DNA of 64,000 nt from Chryseolinea lacunae (GTDB taxonomy: Bacteria; Bacteroidota; Bacteroidia; Cytophagales; Cyclobacteriaceae), in contig NZ_JAERRB010000004.1 of NCBI RefSeq assembly GCF_016735595.1, positions 248,001 through 312,000 on the forward strand. Direction: 5' to 3'. Numbering within the stretch: position 1 is the stretch's first letter; every line of letters begins with the position of its first letter. Shown piece after piece: positions 54,484 through 63,184 of this stretch. The translations under genes and the position numbers were made by a program. The notes below the pieces were generated by a model that saw only the letters and a program-made list of their open reading frames with translations, searched no databases and had not been told where the DNA came from.

Positions 54484-55362
54484 ATGCGCTACCGCGTTCG
54501 ACATATCACCGAGTATACCTATCAGGACCCTGTGAGCCTGTGTCATAATCGTGTGTGCCTCACGCCGCTCACGTTGCCCCAGCACACGTGTTTGTCGTCG
54601 CAGATAAAAATTCAGCCACAGCCCGACGAGATCACCTATCGCAAAGATTTTTTTGGCAACACGGTGGTATTCTTTTCGTCCTATACCGACCACGACCATC
54701 TCGAAATTGTTTCAACCAGCGAAGTGAACCTCGAAGGTCGCCCCAACGCCGACCGTGCGTTCAGTTCGCCCGTGCTGTGGAAAGACATGCAGCAAAGACT
54801 TACGCGACAGGACGACGAGTTGGTAGACATCATTCAATACACCTTGCCTTCGCCCTACATTCCCTACAGCGAAGAGATTAAAAAATTCGGAGAAGATTGT
54901 TTTGCCGAAGACGCCACCCTCTGGGCCGCCTGCAACGCGTTGATGCAAAAGATCTATAAGACCATCGAGTTCAAACCGGGATTCACCACTGTGAACACGC
55001 CGGTTGAATTTGTAGTGAAGGCGAAGAAAGGCGTGTGCCAGGATTTTGCACACCTCATGATCAGTTGCCTGCGCAACATGGGGCTGGCCGCACGCTATGT
55101 GAGCGGCTACATCGAAACCATTCCGCCTCCGGGCAAAGAAAAGCTGGTCGGTTCCGATGCATCGCATGCCTGGGTGTCGGTCTATTTCCCGTCCATTGGC
55201 TGGGTGGAGTTCGATCCCACCAACAACGTGTTGCCTACCTACAAACACATCACCGTTGCTTTTGGTCGCGACTATCACGACGTGGCGCCTATAAAAGGCA
55301 TCGTGTTCAGTTCAGGTAAACAAACCCTGACGGTGAAAGTTGACGTGACACGACTGGATTGA
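54484..55362 (+). CDS. Transglutaminase family protein
   Basis: A 292-residue protein with the bacterial N-terminal transglutaminase region (RYRVRHITEYTYQDPV) and a transglutaminase core with the complete triad: Cys185 in KKGVCQDFAHL, His228 in DASHAWVSVYFP and Asp244 in WVEFDPTNNVLP. There is no signal peptide. It is probably a peptidase or amidase that acts on the product of the ATP-grasp gene, with which it shares an operon. Confidence 0.92.
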   Translation: MRYRVRHITEYTYQDPVSLCHNRVCLTPLTLPQHTCLSSQIKIQPQPDEITYRKDFFGNTVVFFSSYTDHDHLEIVSTSEVNLEGRPNADRAFSSPVLWKDMQQRLTRQDDELVDIIQYTLPSPYIPYSEEIKKFGEDCFAEDATLWAACNALMQKIYKTIEFKPGFTTVNTPVEFVVKAKKGVCQDFAHLMISCLRNMGLAARYVSGYIETIPPPGKEKLVGSDASHAWVSVYFPSIGWVEFDPTNNVLPTYKHITVAFGRDYHDVAPIKGIVFSSGKQTLTVKVDVTRLD

Positions 55363-55388
55363 TGCGTCGCGTATAAAATCTCAAATCG

Positions 55389-56522
55389 TTATTTCAATTG
55401 CCGGTAGAAGAATAGTTCGTGCGTTGGCAGTGCCTCCGGATGAGCAATCTTCACGAGGTCGTTCAGAATGATGTCGGGTCGCAGATAGCCCAGTTCCAGA
55501 TATTCACTTCCTCCCTTTGCGCCTTTGCGGGCGTCGTAGGCATAGACCTGGTCTTGTTGAAAGGCCTTGAAGCGTGTGTAGCGTTTGTCGGCCGCTTTAA
55601 TTTCCGGCAGCGACGCAAAGCTGCCCACTCCAATCCACAAATCGGCGTCGTGCGCTTTCTCGTAGACCGATTCAAAGCTGAGCTGAAGAAAACCGTTCGA
55701 TGGATCTTCGCTCCACAGATAGTCACAACCAGCATCGCTCAGAATGGTGGACGCGTAGTTCTTGCCGCCCGGAAGAAACCAGGCTTCGCTATACACCACA
55801 CCACTCAACACGGTGGGCTTCTTCGCGATCGGCTGCGCGATGGCTTTTGTGGCGAGATAATTTTTTTCGATGGCTTGAAAGATTGAGTCGGCCATTTTCT
55901 CTTTGTTGAAAAACAGGGCCATAAACTTGATCCACTCGGCGCGACCCAACGGATGTTTCTCGAGGTATTCGGCATTCAACACCACAGGCAAACCCAATTC
56001 TTCCACTTTCTTGAACTGACCATAGTCGGAGCTGGTGGTGTAGCCCATCACCACGCCGGGGTTCAGCACGGCCAGCCGCTCAAGGTTAAGACCTTTGTCG
56101 ACACCAAGTTCCTGTATGTCGCCCGCATCCACGCGCTTGCGCATCACTTCGGAGCTGATGTAGTCGGTGGTGGGAAAGCCCACCAGTTTGTCGCTTTCGT
56201 GAAGATAGTCGAGCAGGGGAATGTGTGTGGTTGCCGTGCATACGATCGATTGCAATGGAATGCGAATCACCTTCTCGTCGTCGGCGTGTGTTGGAATGGG
56301 TTGGTCGCGAGGCACCAGCAGGTATTTATAGCCTGTGACGGCGCCTGGAAACGGATGCGTTACTTCAACATGCTTTGCGTTGCCTTCATAGCGAACGCGG
56401 AAGCCCGAAGCGTATGTCAAGGCCAGCGTGGAGGTGTCGTGGGTTTCTACAACGGCTTGCTCAGTCTTCCGTCCGGCGCACGCCATGGCGCCAAGCACGA
56501 TAACGATCAAAAATTTTCTCAT
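55389..56522 (-). CDS. btuF: BtuF-like cobalamin-binding lipoprotein
   Basis: A 377-residue ABC-transporter substrate-binding protein of the class III type. The ATG at 56522 gives a lipoprotein signal (MRKFLIVIVLGAMAC) with Cys at the lipobox and no acidic surface-export signal, so it should face the periplasm. The fold is the two-lobed helical-backbone type (LDYLHESDKLVGFPTTDYI, LNPGVVMGYTTSSDYGQF). It is divergent from a cobalamin riboswitch and btuB, which fixes the likely ligand, though no btuC or btuD gene is present. Its own promoter is not preceded by a riboswitch. Confidence 0.85.
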   Translation of the reverse strand: MRKFLIVIVLGAMACAGRKTEQAVVETHDTSTLALTYASGFRVRYEGNAKHVEVTHPFPGAVTGYKYLLVPRDQPIPTHADDEKVIRIPLQSIVCTATTHIPLLDYLHESDKLVGFPTTDYISSEVMRKRVDAGDIQELGVDKGLNLERLAVLNPGVVMGYTTSSDYGQFKKVEELGLPVVLNAEYLEKHPLGRAEWIKFMALFFNKEKMADSIFQAIEKNYLATKAIAQPIAKKPTVLSGVVYSEAWFLPGGKNYASTILSDAGCDYLWSEDPSNGFLQLSFESVYEKAHDADLWIGVGSFASLPEIKAADKRYTRFKAFQQDQVYAYDARKGAKGGSEYLELGYLRPDIILNDLVKIAHPEALPTHELFFYRQLK

Positions 56523-56527
56523 AGCCT

Positions 56528-56558
56528 CAAAGATAACAGCCAACCCCGTGCAGTCAAG
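56528..56558 (-). promoter_or_regulatory. Promoter of btuF-like gene
   Basis: On the minus strand CTTG (56555-56558), exactly 19 bases, then TATCTTTG (56528-56535) match the consensus with one mismatch. Only 5 bases separate the box from the ATG, which predicts a leaderless or nearly leaderless transcript. Confidence 0.6.
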
Positions 56559-56609
56559 TGAGGCAGGCAATCAGCCGGCGTGTTCCTTGCGGGGCAATGC
56601 GCTAAAAAG

Positions 56610-56640
56610 TTTTCTTTTCAAAAAATGCATAGTATGTTTA
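56610..56640 (+). promoter_or_regulatory. Putative promoter of the btuB riboswitch transcript
   Basis: TTTC (56610-56613), 19 bases, then TATGTTTA (56633-56640) fit TTTG-N19-TAnnTTTG with one mismatch in each box. The predicted start, at about 56645, coincides with the first base of riboswitch helix P1. Confidence 0.5.
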
Positions 56641-56645
56641 CTTCA

Positions 56646-56850
56646 GATTTCACGGTTCTCTTCTTGTTCATCAAACGATAGGAGATTAAAAGGGAATGCC
56701 GGTGCGAAGAAATTCAACTCCGGAGCTGTCCCCGCAACTGTAGATTCACATTTTGTTATTGCCGACTTTCTGTAAAGCCACTGTCTGCCTTCACGGCGGA
56801 TGGGAAGGCGTCGGCGATGTGAAAAGCCAGGAGACCTGCCGCGCGAAATT
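56646..56850 (+). promoter_or_regulatory. Cobalamin (B12) riboswitch
   Basis: Adenosylcobalamin-type aptamer controlling btuB. Recognised by the conserved core: AAAAGGGAATGCCGGTGCG, then the CCGGAGCTGTCCCCGCAACTGT block, AAGCCACTG, GGATGGGAAGG and the 3' signature GCCAGGAGACCTGCC. The closing helix P1 pairs GATTTC (56646-56651) with GAAATT (56845-56850). A T-rich tract follows, about 105 bases before the btuB ATG; high B12 should reduce expression of the downstream uptake genes. Confidence 0.95.
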
Positions 56851-56954
56851 GTATCATCTTTTTAATTTTTGACTTTCGGGTGAAGAGTCAGGAGTGTTCG
56901 GAGGCTCACGCTTTCTTGCATGTCTGGTTTTGCACCTGTCGCATCCTTTGCATT

Positions 56955-58823
56955 ATGCTTTTGCGATTAGGTTTTTTCTTGGCATTCATCACCACGGCCC
57001 TTGCTGCAAAGGCCCAGGGCGACTCTGTGTTGCTGAAGCCCGTGACGGTCTATGGTCTTCCCGACGAAAAATACCTGGCCGGCTCACAATTCTATACGCT
57101 CGATTCTGCCCTTCAAAAACAACAAGACTCGCGTCACCTTGGTGAGATACTCGCGTTTCAGTTCCCCGTCTACTTCCGGAACTATGGCAACGGCATGTTG
57201 TCGGGCATCAGCCTGCGCGGCACATCGCCATCGCACACTGCCGTGCGCTGGAACGGCATCAACATCAACAGCTTCTCGCTTGGGCAAGCCGATTTTTCTA
57301 TTCTGCCAACCGTGGCGTTCAGCGATGTGAAGGTTCATGCCGGCGGAGGAAGTGCACGCTATGGCAGCGGTGCGTTTGGCGGCACGGTGTTGCTTTCGTC
57401 GGTTGGCGGGTCGTCGGACATACTTTCGGTGAGCCAGGAAGTGGGCAGCTATGGCCGCTACTTCACTTCATTGAAGGGCGCGTTTCGCATCCGAAAATTT
57501 TCGTCTACGTCATCGCTTTATCGGGTGCAGGCTCAAAACGATTTTCCGATCCCTCACCTCAACGAACGACAACCTCACGCAGCCTATTGGCAGCAAGGCA
57601 TTGTGGAACATGCACAGTATACTATTTCGAACGCCCGTAGAATCACGCTCGACTATTGGTATAACGACGCCCACAAAGAAATTCAACCCAACCTCGGAAG
57701 CAACAACAACACCGACGAGCAGGATGATCGCAACCACCGTTTTGTGCTTTCGTATGAACAGAACACGGCGCAAGGTTTTTCGAAGATCACCGGCGGGTTT
57801 GTGGACGACAGAATAGTTTTCAACAACAACCTCACGGAGATTGTGCGGTGGATCGGTTCGGCCAGTCATCAGTTTGTTGTTGCCGAATCGTGGCACGTGT
57901 CGGGCAGTGCGGAGTGGAATCACATCATTGGAAAGATCAAGGAATATGGACCCACATCGCCGGTAGAAGATCGTGTTGACCTCGCGGCTTCGGTGCAGAA
58001 AGATTTTAAGAACGTCGCGTGGTCGTTCAACCTGCGTCAACCGTTCATCACACACGTGTCTGCACCGTTGTTGCCCTACATTGGCGCCGATGTGGTGCTG
58101 TTTAAAAACGCGAAGCAGACCTGGACACTGAGCGCCAATGCATCAAAGAATTTTCGTGCACCCACACTCAACGACCGCTACTGGCAGGACGCCGGAGCAC
58201 GCGACTTGCTTCCGGAAACCAGCTATGCGGCAGAGGCGGGATTGACTTGGCGCAGGCAGAACTTTAACGTGAACACACGTGGCTTCTATCAATGGGTAGA
58301 CCAGTGGATTCAATGGGTGCCCGGCGCGCAGGGCGTGTACCGGCCCCGTAATGTGAAGCAAGTGCGCACCGATGGCGTGGAGGCCGGCATAGAAGACCGT
58401 GTGAAAATAGGACCTGTGGTGTTGCAAGGCAAAGTGGCCTATCAATTCACACAGGCCATCACCGAAAAAACAGACAACACCGACATCGCGTCGGTGGGGA
58501 AACAACTTATCTACACACCCGTGCACACCGGCAGTGGCACATTCGGAGTGTTGTATGGCACATGGTCGCTAAACATGTTTCTGCAATATTCAGGCACACG
58601 TTTCACCGATGCCGCCAATGCTGCCATGTATGCCCTCGATCCTTTTTTGCTCGCCGACATGTCCTTAAACAAATCGTATGCACACGGGCAGCATGGATTC
58701 GATTTCTCGGTTCAACTGAAAAATGTTTTCGCTACCGACTATCAACTCTACTCCGGCAGGGCCATGCCCGGGCGGAATATCAACTTTAAAATTTCCTATC
58801 ACTTAACACGTAAACAACAATGA
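56955..58823 (+). CDS. btuB: TonB-dependent cobalamin receptor BtuB
   Basis: A 622-residue TonB-dependent outer-membrane receptor. The ATG at 56955 gives a signal peptide (LLRLGFFLAFITTALAAKAQ); the open frame extends to a GTG at 56880. The plug domain follows (LGEILAFQFPVYFRNYGNGM, SGISLRGTSPSHTAVRWNGI and VHAGGGSARYGSGAFGG), then a 22-strand-type barrel ending INFKISYHLTRKQQ. A cobalamin riboswitch directly upstream identifies the substrate. Its stop overlaps the BtuG-like start by 4 bases (ATGA), so the two are translated together. Confidence 0.93.
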   Translation: MLLRLGFFLAFITTALAAKAQGDSVLLKPVTVYGLPDEKYLAGSQFYTLDSALQKQQDSRHLGEILAFQFPVYFRNYGNGMLSGISLRGTSPSHTAVRWNGININSFSLGQADFSILPTVAFSDVKVHAGGGSARYGSGAFGGTVLLSSVGGSSDILSVSQEVGSYGRYFTSLKGAFRIRKFSSTSSLYRVQAQNDFPIPHLNERQPHAAYWQQGIVEHAQYTISNARRITLDYWYNDAHKEIQPNLGSNNNTDEQDDRNHRFVLSYEQNTAQGFSKITGGFVDDRIVFNNNLTEIVRWIGSASHQFVVAESWHVSGSAEWNHIIGKIKEYGPTSPVEDRVDLAASVQKDFKNVAWSFNLRQPFITHVSAPLLPYIGADVVLFKNAKQTWTLSANASKNFRAPTLNDRYWQDAGARDLLPETSYAAEAGLTWRRQNFNVNTRGFYQWVDQWIQWVPGAQGVYRPRNVKQVRTDGVEAGIEDRVKIGPVVLQGKVAYQFTQAITEKTDNTDIASVGKQLIYTPVHTGSGTFGVLYGTWSLNMFLQYSGTRFTDAANAAMYALDPFLLADMSLNKSYAHGQHGFDFSVQLKNVFATDYQLYSGRAMPGRNINFKISYHLTRKQQ

Positions 58824-59923
58824 ACAATCGCTACCCTGCGGCTCCGGCCGTGACACACACATTCAAGGCATTTGCAACACTTCGCCGCATGGCCATTCTC
58901 GTGTTGCTTGTGGTTTCACTCTGGGCTTGTAAAGACGACGAGCAGGCGCCCAAAGGCAAGTTTGAACATGGCGCACTGGTGATCAACGAAGGCGCTTTTG
59001 GTGGTGGCAACGGCAGCATCACCTACTACAACACCACCACCGGCATGGCCGAGCAAAACATCTATCGCAACGTCATCGGCAAGTTTGCAGGCGATGTGAC
59101 GCAATCGCTCACCATTCACGACGACAAAGCCTACATCGTGCTGAATGGCGACAACAAAATTGAGATCGCCGATGCCAACACATTCGAACGCCTGGGCACC
59201 ATCAGCGACGATGCCATTGTGCAGCCACGCTATTTGGAAGTGGTGGGCAACTATGCCTATCTCACCGTGCAAGGCGAATACGATGCAAACTACAACCTGG
59301 TGGAGTCGTCGGTGCTGGTAATCGATTTGTCGACCAACAAAGTGATCAAGAAACTCGAGACCGACAAAGGCGTTGAAAATATTGTGCACGCCGGCAACTA
59401 CCTCTTTGCGTCAAATTATTATTATGGCCAGTCCAGCACCGTCACCGTGATCGACCCGGCAACAAACGCGTTTGTGAAATACGTTGATGTTGCCAGTGGC
59501 CCTTCGGGAATGGCAGTTGATGTGAACGGCAAACTGTGGGTGATCTCGCAAGGCGACGAGTCGAGCGTGTTGACCCGCATCAACCCTTCTACATTCGAAA
59601 AGGAAACAACCATCGACCTTGGTCTTAGCGCCGACACCGACCTGGCCATCACGCCCGACAAAAGCAGCCTCATCTACTACACCAGCGGCAGGGTCTACAA
59701 AATAGCCATCACCGCCACGACCGCACCCTCCACTCCGTTCTTCACCATTGCCGACCTGGGCTACGAATACGCGCTTGGGGTTGATCCCGAGAACGGCGAC
59801 ATTTGGGTAGGCGATGCGCCGACCTTTACCGCCGATGGCAAAGTGTTTATCTACGGCGCCGACGGCAAATCAAAAACAACATTCACGTCGGGCATCGGTC
59901 CCACAAACTTTGTATTTAAGTGA
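58820..59923 (+). CDS. BtuG-like surface lipoprotein (YncE/DUF5074 beta-propeller)
   Basis: A 367-residue lipoprotein. The lipobox ends LWAC and is followed by KDDEQ, a Lys-Asp-Asp surface-export signal of Bacteroidota lipoproteins. The remainder is a beta-propeller of about seven blades with YVTN-like repeats (LIINEG-type LVINEGAFGGGNG, SSVLVIDLSTNKVIKKL, STVTVIDPATNAFVKYV). In Bacteroides, BtuG propellers cap BtuB and bind B12 very tightly; position after btuB and under the same riboswitch supports that role here. The long n-region could mean a start at the ATG at 58889. Confidence 0.85.
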   Translation: MNNRYPAAPAVTHTFKAFATLRRMAILVLLVVSLWACKDDEQAPKGKFEHGALVINEGAFGGGNGSITYYNTTTGMAEQNIYRNVIGKFAGDVTQSLTIHDDKAYIVLNGDNKIEIADANTFERLGTISDDAIVQPRYLEVVGNYAYLTVQGEYDANYNLVESSVLVIDLSTNKVIKKLETDKGVENIVHAGNYLFASNYYYGQSSTVTVIDPATNAFVKYVDVASGPSGMAVDVNGKLWVISQGDESSVLTRINPSTFEKETTIDLGLSADTDLAITPDKSSLIYYTSGRVYKIAITATTAPSTPFFTIADLGYEYALGVDPENGDIWVGDAPTFTADGKVFIYGADGKSKTTFTSGIGPTNFVFK

Positions 59924-60096
59924 TACCCGAAAACCAGGAAGATAAAAAAGAACCTCCGTATTACTATATGGAGAACGGCTTCATGGTTTTCACCGAAGCC
60001 TTTCACCTGAAGCGTGGCTATTGTTGCAAAAACGGATGCCGTCATTGTCCCTATGGATTCAAAAAGAAAAGTAACAATAAGCTGGAGCGGCGGTAA
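59920..60096 (+). CDS. DUF5522 Cys-rich small protein
   Basis: A 58-residue protein starting at GTG, which overlaps the stop of the BtuG-like gene as GTGA. The core is MENGFMVFTEAFHLKRGYCC and then KNGCRHCPYGF: a Cys-Cys, Gly-Cys-Arg-x-Cys-Pro-Tyr cluster of four cysteines plus His that could bind zinc or an iron-sulfur cluster. DUF5522 has no established function. Its last 44 bases overlap the next gene in another frame. Confidence 0.8.
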   Translation: MIPENQEDKKEPPYYYMENGFMVFTEAFHLKRGYCCKNGCRHCPYGFKKKSNNKLERR

Positions 60097-60781
60097 AGAC
60101 TCCGCTTTCGCGTTATATAAAATTCTGTTGTCCGGAGACTATCACGTGGTGAATCTCCACACCGTTTTTGGTGACGACACAAAACGCGTAGGCCTTCACG
60201 GCGTGCGTGAAGCATTGATCGAGCGGCAGGCCGAATGCCTGGGCCTGCCGCTGGTCAAGCTGCACCTTCGCGAAAGCGACAACCATCAGGTCTACGCTGC
60301 GCTGATGCAAGCGTACTATAAAAAGTGTGCGCAGCAAGGCATCACCCACATTGTGTTTGGCGACATTTTCCTCGAAGACCTGCGCGACTATCGCGAACAA
60401 CTTTTGGCCGGCACCTCCCTTCAGTCGGTGTATCCGTTGTGGAAAATTGATAGCAATCTTTTGGTGAACGATTTTGTCGGCCTGGGTTTCAAAACGGCCA
60501 TCTGCTCTGCCGATGCCGATGTGTTTTCAGAAACCCAGGTTGGGCAAACGATCGATGCAGCCTTTATCGAAAATCTTCCAAACGGTGTTGATCCCTGTGG
60601 CGAGAATGGTGAGTTTCATTCCATGGTCTACGATGGCCCCGTGTTCAAAACACCGTTGCTGTTCGATCGGGGAGAGGTTGTGAAAAAAGCCTACACGTTT
60701 CAAAAGAAGAATGAACAAGACGAAATCGAAGTCGTGTCGAAGGCTTTCTGGTTTCAGGATTTGCTGCCGCGTATAGCCTGA
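60053..60781 (+). CDS. PP-loop ATPase of the diphthine-ammonia ligase (Dph6) family
   Basis: A 242-residue ATP pyrophosphatase. The ATG at 60053 is followed by KVTISWSGGKDSAFALYKIL with the PP-loop SGGKDS. Downstream blocks are ITHIVFGDIFLEDLRDYREQ, VYPLWK and VDPCGENGEFHSMVYDGP, which define the Dph6-type family. Bacteria lack diphthamide, so the substrate differs; its place in the B12 operon suggests corrinoid handling, an inference only. The frame extends to 60014, but the ATG at 60053 is the natural start. The 3' end overlaps meaB by 28 bases. Confidence 0.87.
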   Translation: MDSKRKVTISWSGGKDSAFALYKILLSGDYHVVNLHTVFGDDTKRVGLHGVREALIERQAECLGLPLVKLHLRESDNHQVYAALMQAYYKKCAQQGITHIVFGDIFLEDLRDYREQLLAGTSLQSVYPLWKIDSNLLVNDFVGLGFKTAICSADADVFSETQVGQTIDAAFIENLPNGVDPCGENGEFHSMVYDGPVFKTPLLFDRGEVVKKAYTFQKKNEQDEIEVVSKAFWFQDLLPRIA

Positions 60782-61788
60782 TGGTAGGCGTCCAGCAGTT
60801 GCCGTGCGGCGTCCTGCGCCGACAAATGACGCGTCTCCACATCCTTCTCCAATCGCTGACGCAACGTTTTCATGGCCGCATACCGGTGAAGATCGGCCTG
60901 CAACACATCTTTAAAATATTCCTGAAACCATGCTACATTCTGATGTTTTCGGTTCAAGTCCAGGTGGCCCGATGTGGTGGTTTGATGATGATGCTCTTCA
61001 ATTAATTTCCAGGTTGCCTCAATGCCTTCGCCCGTTAGCGCAGACGATGTGAGCACGCGCGGCGTCCACCCGGAAGCCGGTGGCGGAAACAGGTGGAGCG
61101 CATGTTGGTAGTCGGCGCGTGCTTCCTGCGCGCGCGAAAAGTTATCACCTTCTGCTTTGGTGATCACGATGGCGTCGGCCATCTCCATGATACCTTTCTT
61201 GATGCCCTGCAGTTCGTCGCCGGCACCGGCCAGCATGAGCAACAGGAAAAAGTCCACCATGTTCTTCACAGCCACTTCCGATTGTCCCACACCCACGGTC
61301 TCTATGATGATCACATCAAAGCCGGCGGCCTCGCAGAGCAACATGGCCTCCCGGGTTTTGTGCGCTACACCACCCAACGCGTTGCCCGAAGCCGATGGCC
61401 GGATGAAACCGTTGGGATGTTTTGAGAGTTCTTCCATGCGCGTCTTGTCGCCCAGAATGCTTCCCCGCGTGAGCGGACTGCTGGGGTCTACGGTGAGCAC
61501 GGCGATTTTCTTTTGCTGTTCGGCCAGTGAGAGGCCCAGCGCTTCAATGAACGTGCTCTTGCCCACGCCCGGCACACCCGTGATGCCCACACGAATGGCG
61601 CCACCGGTGTTTGGACCAATGGCCGAAAGCAGTTGTGCGCTCAGCGCCTGGTCGTCGGGCCGCGTGCTTTCAATGAGGGTGATGGCCTGGCCCAACACCA
61701 CACGGTTGCCGGCGAGGATACCCTCGGTATAGTCGGCAAGTGTTCGTTTTGATCGGGCGTGTGAATTCAAGGTGCTATGGTTATGCAA
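60754..61788 (-). CDS. meaB: Methylmalonyl-CoA mutase-associated GTPase MeaB
   Basis: A 344-residue G3E GTPase that loads and protects adenosylcobalamin in methylmalonyl-CoA mutase. The P-loop is GVTGVPGVGKSTFIEALG, then DPSSPLTRGSILGDKTRM, the switch region ETVGVGQSEVAVKNMVDFF and ITKAEGDN for guanine specificity. The start codon is TTG. The mutase genes are not in the window, but convergence on the B12 uptake operon fits the role. Confidence 0.94.
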   Translation of the reverse strand: MHNHSTLNSHARSKRTLADYTEGILAGNRVVLGQAITLIESTRPDDQALSAQLLSAIGPNTGGAIRVGITGVPGVGKSTFIEALGLSLAEQQKKIAVLTVDPSSPLTRGSILGDKTRMEELSKHPNGFIRPSASGNALGGVAHKTREAMLLCEAAGFDVIIIETVGVGQSEVAVKNMVDFFLLLMLAGAGDELQGIKKGIMEMADAIVITKAEGDNFSRAQEARADYQHALHLFPPPASGWTPRVLTSSALTGEGIEATWKLIEEHHHQTTTSGHLDLNRKHQNVAWFQEYFKDVLQADLHRYAAMKTLRQRLEKDVETRHLSAQDAARQLLDAYHQAIRGSKS

Positions 61789-61789
61789 G

Positions 61790-61807
61790 GTAAATTTCTA
61801 AATTTAC
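61790..61807. repeat. Perfect palindrome in the meaB/CHASE2 intergenic region
   Basis: GTAAATTT, CT, AAATTTAC is a perfect 8-base inverted repeat with a 2-base centre, placed immediately upstream of meaB and 20 bases before the CHASE2 gene. It could bind a dimeric regulator of either gene. Confidence 0.45.
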
Positions 61808-61827
61808 TATATACTTCAAGTACATAC

Positions 61828-63156
61828 ATGAGAAAATTCTGGCGCGACTGCCTCCTGGCAACAATCTTCGTGTTTATGGCCATGTGGGTGATCCTCAAAA
61901 TAACCCAGCTCAATATTTTCAATGCATTCGATTCGATCGGCACGGCGCTGTCGGACGTGGAGTTGACCGACTATGTGTTTAGCGGATTGAGAGATGATCC
62001 GAACGTAGATGAAGACATTGTGGTAGTGAATATCGGAAACCTGACGCGAAGAGAGATTGCCGAAGAACTTCGGATCATAAGCAAATACAAACCCCGCGTC
62101 ATTGGCATCGATGGTTTTTTTGATTGCCGAACAGGCTTGAGAGACACTTTAAACTGTCCACAATTGAAAGACACGTTGGGCAACATGATGTTGAGCAGTG
62201 CCATCCAGGACGCGGGTAATGTGGTGTTGGTAACAAAAGCGCTTCAATCCAGTAAAATCGTCAAGCAGGGCATCGAAATTTATGATTCCATTCGCCGATC
62301 AGACCCCATGTTTCGGGACCATGCGATCGCAGAAGGCTATGCCAGTCTTGAAACAAATGCAGCCTTTCAGGACGACGTGAAAACCTGTCGCACGTTCAAT
62401 CCAACGCTTAACATTAGTAATGTGGAGAGCTATGCATTCGGCGTCGAGCTTGCAAGAGCTGTCGATTCGGTGAAGACGCGCAAATTCCTGGAGCGTAGAA
62501 ACTATTCGGAGGTGATAAACTATAGGGGTAACGTTGTGGATTTTTTTCATCAGACAAAGTATCCGCAAATGTTCTATACGCTTGACGTTGCCGACGTTTT
62601 TTCTGAAAATTTTGTGGCCGAGGCCATCACCGGAAAAATAGTGGTATTTGGATTTTTAGGAGAATACATTGGCGATCCGTCTTGGGCCGATAAATTTTAT
62701 ACACCGTTGAATAAAAAACTGGCAGGTAAAGCAAACCCCGACATGTTCGGCGTCGTTGTGCACGCCAATATTGTGTCGATGATCCTTCACGAAGACTATG
62801 TGAACGAAATGGAAGATTGGCAGGAATACATCATGGCCTTCATTTTCTGTCTGCTCAACGTGGCACTATTTTCGCTAATCAACAAACATCTTCCGTCGTG
62901 GTATGATGGCATTACGAAACTATTACAGCTCACGCAACTCTTGCTTTATTCGGTGCTTATGGTTTTGATTTTTCATTGGTATTCGTTTAAACTCAATATA
63001 ACCATCACCCTGGCTGCGGTGGCGCTGGTGGGCGATGTGTTCGAAATCTATACGAGCATTATTAAAAACGCCATTTTCAGGTTAAAAATGAAATTTCACT
63101 CGCTTACCCGCCGAGATGATGAAGTATACATACCGGGAGAATCTCAAAAAGATTAA
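61828..63156 (+). CDS. CHASE2-domain membrane protein without output domain
   Basis: A 442-residue protein from the ATG at 61828 (MRKFWRDCLLATIFVFMAM, a first membrane helix); the open frame begins 51 bases earlier. The extracytoplasmic CHASE2 domain spans about 40-330 (IVVVNIGNLTRREIAEELR, KPRVIGIDGFFD, ITGKIVVFGFLGEYIGDPS). It is followed by three further helices (about 345-420) and a short cytoplasmic tail ending ESQKD. Usual outputs such as kinase, GGDEF or cyclase are absent. It is followed after 28 bases by a FecR-like gene, which may be its partner. Confidence 0.88.
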   Translation: MRKFWRDCLLATIFVFMAMWVILKITQLNIFNAFDSIGTALSDVELTDYVFSGLRDDPNVDEDIVVVNIGNLTRREIAEELRIISKYKPRVIGIDGFFDCRTGLRDTLNCPQLKDTLGNMMLSSAIQDAGNVVLVTKALQSSKIVKQGIEIYDSIRRSDPMFRDHAIAEGYASLETNAAFQDDVKTCRTFNPTLNISNVESYAFGVELARAVDSVKTRKFLERRNYSEVINYRGNVVDFFHQTKYPQMFYTLDVADVFSENFVAEAITGKIVVFGFLGEYIGDPSWADKFYTPLNKKLAGKANPDMFGVVVHANIVSMILHEDYVNEMEDWQEYIMAFIFCLLNVALFSLINKHLPSWYDGITKLLQLTQLLLYSVLMVLIFHWYSFKLNITITLAAVALVGDVFEIYTSIIKNAIFRLKMKFHSLTRRDDEVYIPGESQKD

Positions 63157-63184
63157 CTTTAATATCTTCTCAACACCTACTACC

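Noticed and set aside
60014-60052. Longer N-terminus for the PP-loop ATPase
   Set aside because: The extra 13 residues fall in the Cys-rich DUF5522 gene in another frame and are not family-like; the ATG at 60053 directly precedes the conserved core.
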